Part shown: positions 57,050-64,000 of the stretch, one piece after another
Numbering within the stretch: the stretch's first letter is position 1
Layout: every line of letters starts with the position of its first letter
Origin: Rhipicephalus microplus
Taxonomy: Eukaryota > Arthropoda > Arachnida > Ixodida > Ixodidae
Assembly: GCF_043290135.1 (NCBI RefSeq)
Contig: NC_134710.1
Coordinates: 136,112,155-136,176,154 of the forward strand
Direction: 5' to 3'
DNA length: 64,000 nucleotides
Made by a program: the position numbers and the translations under genes
The notes under the pieces: model-generated
What the model was told of the DNA's origin: nothing
What the model saw: only the letters and a program-made list of their open reading frames with translations
Database searches by the model: none

Positions 57050-58010
57050 GAAATTTTGTGTTGGTCCTTTCTTCGCCCCATATCACCTACTTCGCGCCAG
57101 GCCGGACGCACGTGTGCCCACTTCTTCACGGAAAGACACAGCAGCTCACCCCGATGCGGCGACGCCCTAGGGACACCGCGGCTCATTTCAGGCCCAGCCG
57201 TCCCATGCGGGCACCGAAATAGCTGCCTCTCTCTCCAGGTGCGCGAAAGGCTGCGGCGGCAAAGTCGCACGTAGCGGCGCGTTCGTTTGCCCGGACGAAT
57301 CTTCCGCGCTTGGATGAGCGCCTCGAGGTACCCGTCGCCGTTCTTTCCCGTGGGCCCAGAACATGTAAAGATGTCCGTTCGGGCTGTTTGCGGGACGACG
57401 TTACCGGTGGCGGCGCTGGCGACCACGCGTACGCGCCGTACTTTTGAAGTGCCCGAATATGAAGATGCCGGGAAGAGACACTCGCAGGGCGCATTAGCGG
57501 GGGATGCGATGTTTGCCTTACGGGGCGGCGTGCGACAGCGTTGCAGACGGGAGTAAAACGCACGAGAACTCGTGGGGGCAAGAAAAAGGAAAAGCTGCTG
57601 ACTGGCGCAGCTCTGCGCAAGAGGAAACACGCAGCCTACAGCGATCGCGGACGGCGGCACTTGCAAAAAGTCCGCTTCCGACGAGATTTAGCGCCTTTCG
57701 CACTTTGCAAAGCAGGTGTGGGAGGTGTTTGCTGATCGCAGGAAGGGAACAGAGGTGGTTGGTTTGCCGCCAGCCGCAGGGCCCACTGATTTACGAAAGG
57801 GTCTTTCGCCGCGACCTCCTGTGTTACAAGAGTGAGGAAAGAAAAAGTAGAAACAAAGGCGTGGGCAGGCAAACCGCCTATAGCGCGCTGTGGATGGAAA
57901 CGTATACGGCACGCGAGACGTTAGGGCATGTTTGACCCCGGCCGCTGGATGTGTTTTCATCAGGAGGCCGTGGTTTGACGAAGGAAGCGGCAGGAGGGGA
58001 ACAGCGTTCG
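57050..58010. other. CpG-rich block with long open frames, no recognised protein
   Basis: The longest frame is 252 codons (minus, 56908-57666); frames of 143-145 codons overlap on both strands. Serine- and arginine-rich translations without domain motifs suggest composition-driven openness. If any CpG-rich block codes for protein, this one and 41611-42240 are the best candidates by length. Confidence 0.4.
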
Positions 58011-58113
58011 ACAGTATATACGTTTGCACGTTGCAATGACATCAGTGAAGTAACGAAGGCATTGCACTCGGTGCAGGGGTACCGCGCATAGTCGTTTAGT
58101 TATTTATTTAACC

Positions 58114-58214
<101 letters not shown>

Positions 58215-58352
58215 TGTGAGGCTTTACGTTCCAAAAACACGATATGAGGCGCCGTTGTGGAGGGCTCCAAAAATTTAGACCCTCTGGTGTTCCTTAACGT
58301 GCACTGACATGGCGTAATGTACAAGGGTTTGCAGTTTTCATCCTCCATGATA
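58215..58352 (-). mobile_element. Ruka-like SINE, head-truncated, (TAA)n tail
   Basis: Minus strand: CATGTCAGTGCACGTTAAGG, ATTTTTGGAGCCCTCCACAA and GTTTTTGGAACGTAAAGCCT, then the TAA tract. The tRNA head is missing. Confidence 0.75.
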
Positions 58353-59459
58353 TAAACCGAATGTGTTAGCGACAAACAGGTGTATTCTTTGCCGATTGTC
58401 TGACAATATATGGTTTGCAAAGGGCATTGTCCTACATCATCCTCCTACTTATTTAACACAACAAAGTTGTGTGAACCTGAGCCGGGGAAGGTATTGGTTC
58501 CAAAATAATCGTCAAAGTATATTCACCCGCACCCCTTCGCAGTTGCCAATCTGTATCTTTTTGTTCTCACTCCTGAAGGATCCTTTTAACGCTTACAGTA
58601 TTAATGAAATAAATATATTTTGGATATGGTGAGGAAGCATATGGTTAACGATTTGGAGTGGAGTGTAATAGGGATGCTTGTAGGAAAATAACGGTGGGGC
58701 TGAATTGCCGACTTTATCAGTCACACTTAATCAACATTAGAATGACTTGTATTTATGCGAACTGGTAACATTGCTCGTGCAGCAAACATTAGACGGACAG
58801 AAAGAAAGAACCCGAGGACACTCTGACTAATAACTGACGTTTAATTCATGAACATATTTCAATAGCGTATAACCTCTGAACTACTTTAAAGCGCAGGTGA
58901 AAAAAACTGAGCTTACCTGCTTGCTGTTATGAAATCCTGAACGAATAGCTGAATGAAGAGCGGCAAGAAAAAGAGGAGATGTCTGCAAGAACCATTATAC
59001 ATGCTATTACTTGAACAAACGATGTAGAAAGACAACTCCGTGGATTATGAATCGACAGCAAATATATGATACGCTGGAGAAACTGAGCTTACATTAAGAG
59101 AGTAGATAGGCAGTGGTCTGACAAAGCTGTGAAACAGACTAGAGGACAGAAACTTTACAGACAGTGATTAGATTGAGCAATTAGCAAGCTATCGGCACAG
59201 AGTCATTGGTTAACACGTGACGCGAGTGTTACAAGTCATTAGTCTTGATATCGCCTTCATGATGTATCATGATCACAATGCCATGAGATCATACTGAGGA
59301 TTATATGTGCTAGGCGGCCGTCGATTTTGCCTGCTTATAGTCTCATTATGCCGCTTTCTGAATGCTCTTTCAAGTACTCAATAATGGGACACCCTACCCC
59401 TCGACCACACACATACATAGGCTTGTCCGCATAGTACGTTCAGCAACACATCTCAACGA
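58353..59459. other. No recognised gene
   Basis: AT-rich, with frames of at most 89 codons. No repeat family recognised. Confidence 0.4.
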
Positions 59460-60580
59460 CTGCAAGTGACCGTTTCCCGCAATTTTCTTCTCTCACTGGA
59501 CCGCGACGCTCAAATAGCTCGTGAGTGGCATTTTAAGCCTTCCGTGTGGGGCATACTTCGGTGGCGACGTAAGTGGCCCAGCTCCAGATTCGAGCAGGTC
59601 CGCGAACAGGCTGTTCTTCCGTTTTGCCCAACACGTCCGCGCTGTGGGCGCCTACATCCGGCGCTGATGGCGGGGGCGGAGCAGCGATGCGACGGCGCGT
59701 GCAGATGTGCCGGCGTCGCCGCCGGGGCAGCGAGCCAGCGGAAGGCGCAAAACAATTACCGCTCGTTCCCGCGAGGTGGGCCCCTGCCAGTCAAAAGCCG
59801 GCGACTGCGGCCGCGGATGAGCCTTATTACATAAGCTGTCTCTAGAAAGTGCTAAAATAATGGATCGCCGAAGCCGGGGTGAAGAGAAAGACAGAGGAGA
59901 TGTTTTTAGCTGTCATTTAATTACTTTATCCGTCCAGGTTGCGGGAGGCCCGCGCGACGCCCTTGGGGGAAGAGTCGCCGCGCGTTAAGACGTCGCGGAG
60001 CATTAAACGCGCGCGAGAAGGCTGCCGAAACCAGTCTCTCCTGTTAATCTGCAGCGGTGGTCCGCAGAGGGCGTTGCCTCGCCCGTGGCGCCCCCTATAA
60101 TACCCTCCTTATGTCGTCACCGCGGCGGCACATCAAAGGGAGCCGACTAACAGCCCCCCAATCGCCATTAAAGAAAAACGCCCGATTGAAAAGAAAGAAC
60201 AAGGAGGAACGGCGAGGAGGTCCTCCTCTCCTCCAAGCGGTGCCACCATGCACGCCGCGCTCCCGGTGCAGGCGGGTCGGCTATGGAACCCGGTCAGCCT
60301 CGCCAAGGCCCGGCAATTGAATTAAAGCGCCGGCCGAACACCGGAATAAGCCCGTCCCTGTGACTAGCTAACGCGACACCACGCCGCGTGCTTAATGGCC
60401 TCCCTTTCTTCCTGATGCAGGCAAATTCTTTTCGGCAGAGCCCACCCAGCGCTGCAGGCCGTGCGAATTCTGGGGAACGTGGCGAGAAAAAGCTCGCGAA
60501 CCTGTACGCGTGCCACCTCTGCAGTTCGCTACATGTCTCGGCAGCAGAATGGGCCAAAGGGCGCAACAGGTATTAGACAT
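59460..60580. other. CpG-rich block, no recognised gene
   Basis: CpG-rich for about 1.1 kb. Frames of up to 122 codons without motif. AT-rich insets include TCATTTAATTACTTTATCCG at about 59913 and CAATCGCCATTAAAG at about 60159. Confidence 0.45.
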
Positions 60581-61582
60581 TAGCCGGGGCGTCAGCCTCC
60601 ACATACACAACGAATGACTCCAAGCTGCTTCTCGGTAGGTAGGTTATGGTCACTTCAAGAATGGCTTCACTGGGGAGGAAGCTACATGACCAGTTGACCT
60701 CACGTGCTATAGGTGTGAGCCATTGAAGGCCTTCATCTTGGACGTTGGGTCTGTCCGGTTGGTTTAGCTGCAATGCGCACTTTTGCCACATATCATCAAT
60801 GGCAAATGGTGTTGTGTTGTTGTTGTACTGCGTTATACATATATTCTTTGTACTACAACACGTGGGTTTGTTTCAAGTGAGCTGTTGTAACAGTAGGTAT
60901 AGCCTTATTCATTCATCGTCGTTATTAATAAACATAGCTTTTCTTTTGGAGGTTCTGGTGGTGGCGGGATTTGAACGCGACTACAATTTTCGCATGACCC
61001 CAGTGCGAAGTGAAAATACAAAATCTGTGTGCCCGCTGCCGAGCTTAAAGGTAGTCAAAGTAGCCAATACATTTAATGTTACCAGCAAATTTGTAGCCAG
61101 ATGGTATAAAAGTAGAGTTATGGAAAAAATGGCATTATTATCGAAGAAGGAATAATGTGTATTTGAATCCACCATAAAATACTAATAAGAGCACAGTTTT
61201 TTTTTTATTTTTTGCTGCTTTTGAGTGGTCTTCAATCCATAAGCAAGTTTCAAATAAATGAGTACAAGTTAAACTATGTGCTCATGCATATAGTATATAT
61301 AGAATAGATGGAGTATTTGTCAGATACAGAGTAACATGCGAATATTTCAGCGAACCAATCTGTAAAAACAATCCCAAGAACAGGTTGTACTTGAAGATTG
61401 TTACGAGTTACCATATAGCCAGCGAAGTTTCAACTGACGATGTATATGGTTAAATATTGTTACGGGGGAGATTTATTCTATACACGTATCAATATGAACA
61501 GTCGAGCGGGTATTTTATTTCGGCTATCAATTTTCGTCATGTTCACACGAGAACACGCGCTGTGGATCAGCACCAGAAACTG
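60581..61582. other. No recognised gene
   Basis: The 136-codon plus frame at 60745-61155 has a hydrophobic stretch (VLLLYCVIHIFFVLQHVGLF) but no known family motif. T run at 61198-61206. Confidence 0.4.
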
Positions 61583-62442
<860 letters not shown>

Positions 62443-62837
62443 CTTGATAGGCGAACAAGGACTTAGTCACTCCGTCTTGGTAGGCGCGCCGCACGTTGCG
62501 TTCAGGTGCCTTTCTGAGCAGCATCCTGCTCGCGGCGGGAGCATATGAGCATTTATCGGCTAATACGTCAGAAAAGCTTAGATACAAATCGTAGTTGTTA
62601 GGCTTGCTCTCGAAGTTTCGTGATAAAATAATAGGATGAATTGCTGTTAAATATGCCAAAACAGGAGTTAAGAGTAGCCAGAAGGTAGCCATGGCGCCGA
62701 TATGAAACTTTTGCCGCCAGACGACGCCATAAAGCATCGAGTTTGGCGCAAAATAGCTGACAAAGCCCACCTTTTCCAGGAGACAAACACGCATTCAGTT
62801 CAGACTGCTTCCTCGTTAGAGCCTTAAGAAATTTCAT
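62443..62837 (-). pseudogene. ABCA-type transporter-like N-terminal exon, frame-broken
   Basis: On the minus strand an ATG at 62837 opens a frame reading CAKLDALWRRLAAKVSYRRH then GYLLATL before losing sense. An overlapping frame then gives LLLTPVLAYLTAIHPIILS, a hydrophobic segment, and FSDVLADKCSYAPAASRMLL. ABC transporters of subfamily A begin with a short L-x-L-W-[KR] stretch, basic residues, a first helix with L-x-P-L/V, and later a Y-x-P segment; the order matches. The exon would end at CTATCAAG followed by GTGACT, a plausible splice donor (62442). The needed frame shift near 62690 argues for a pseudogene or a sequence error. The family call is from motif memory. Confidence 0.35.
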
Positions 62838-63414
62838 TGAGAGAATATCTGGTCTTAAAGGTAAAACGAATGATGTAATTAGAAATAATTTATAGTCATG
62901 ACGTCAGCATGGCAAAGCCTAGCTGGCTTGACAGCAGAAGGGTAGGAGAACAATGCACGAGAAACCTCTGTTGGCAGACATAGAACTTATGGAAGGCAAC
63001 TACCCGCACACAAAACATTTGCCGTAAAGCTTGATGCAACATTTCTGTTTTTGTTTTTGTGTACTTGATTAGTTCCTGTATGAATTCTGTGAATATGGCC
63101 ACCTTCCATGAAAAGGCTGGCATGTATTCGTTTAGCGTATTCGAATAGACACGCGAGTGCGCAATTTAATAAGGAGTTGGTGTTCCTGCTGGGGTTCTTC
63201 TCCCACCAGGAACTCCTTAGTTTCTGGCCTGGAGCTCCATTACTTGAGAGCACTGGCACCAGTACCGTGGCGTCGCCGCCGACAAAATTTCAGGTACATG
63301 TAACCGCGCATATAAGTTGCATTAAGGAACGACAACACTGCATTAATTTTGGCCGCAGGACAGATGTCAAGTGCGGAATGGCCACGCGATGGCAACGGTG
63401 ACTTTTCTTTCCTC
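62838..63414. other. No recognised gene
   Basis: Frames of 75-97 codons overlap on both strands. None shows a motif that I would join to the ABCA-like fragment. Confidence 0.35.
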
Positions 63415-63624
<210 letters not shown>

Positions 63625-64000
63625 GGCCTTTTTTTTTAATACGAGTCAAGCGGAAGATGCTATAAGTTGTAATGGTTGTTGCGGCTCTCGGCGCTGTTCA
63701 CCAGTAGTCGCTCCGAATCCCAGCGCTGATCACCAGTTGTGGCGGACCGGGGTCTGCCCGGTCTCTTGTAGTAGCGTGGTGTAGCTTCGGGTTGAGGAAA
63801 CGAATGCTCACAAGATGGGGATGCGAAAAACAAACAGATTTATGGTACTATTTACACTTATTTACAGCATCGAAAGTTTAGGAGTTTCACAAACCACGAA
63901 CGTGGTGGTTGAACCGTTATATGGTTCAGAGCGACGTCCAGCACTCTGCGGCGTCGTTTTAAGCCCTGTCGGGCTCCTCCTTCTTGAGTGGAACACCAAT
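63625..64000 (-). other. Possible LTR or element edge, cut by the window end
   Basis: ACAGATTTATGGTACTATTT and TATTTACAGCATCG resemble minus-strand AATAAA-type LTR sequence. CAGCGCTGATCACCAGTTGT and CGGCGCTGTTCACCAGTAGT are two related motifs near 63690-63740. No partner LTR can be seen in the window. Confidence 0.25.

Noticed and set aside
56908..57666. 252-codon minus frame
   Set aside because: Lies in a CpG-rich block where several overlapping frames are open; no domain, signal or splice context recognised. Kept only as part of the block.

Overview
The window looks like repeat-dense, gene-poor nuclear DNA from an ixodid (hard) tick, probably a metastriate species. The main evidence is about ten copies of a tRNA-derived SINE whose head and body match the Ruka family known from ixodid ticks. 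RTE-type, RNase H-bearing (I group), CR1/jockey-like and Penelope-like retroelement pieces fit the same origin, as do many AT, TATG, TCTA, CAAT and TAA microsatellites. There is no operon structure, no rRNA and no convincing functional host gene. The only long intact coding sequence belongs to a retrotransposon. Identifications are by eye from sequence and remembered family features; no search was run.

Layout. 1-4.8 kb: unassigned sequence, a fold-back, two copies of a small tRNA-derived repeat and the 3' end of a CCHC-type LINE. 4.84-8.67 kb: a nested stack. An RTE retrotransposon copy with a 5' inversion is split by a Ruka-like SINE, which is split at a TTAA by a 1,795-bp inverted-repeat transposon, which itself holds a second inverted-repeat element. 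8.8-19.5 kb: a diverged fragment of the TTAA element, a CR1/jockey-like LINE 3' part, CpG-rich blocks, a fold-back with direct repeats, a snap-back dimer of a second SINE (called SINE-B here) and LINE remnants. 19.5-22.6 kb: an RTE element with an intact 890-codon endonuclease-reverse transcriptase frame between (TA)n tracts. 22.7-24.4 kb: a Penelope-like element with inverted terminal repeats, broken by a short inverted-repeat element. 24.4-46.3 kb: SINEs of two families, an RNase H-type LINE pseudogene, CpG-rich blocks and a degenerate monocarboxylate-transporter-like exon. 46.3-64 kb: further CpG-rich blocks, long tetranucleotide arrays, paired perfect palindromes, a third RTE copy split by a SINE, a near-perfect 230-bp SINE-B palindrome, a degenerate ABCA-transporter-like exon and a possible LTR edge.

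How the parts interact. The RTE elements could supply reverse transcriptase for the SINEs, but no shared 3' tail proves this. Several microsatellites start exactly where a SINE or LINE copy ends, which suggests that retroelement tails seeded them. Nine CpG-rich blocks of roughly 0.6-1.1 kb carry no recognisable protein and may be regulatory or the remains of unmethylated islands.
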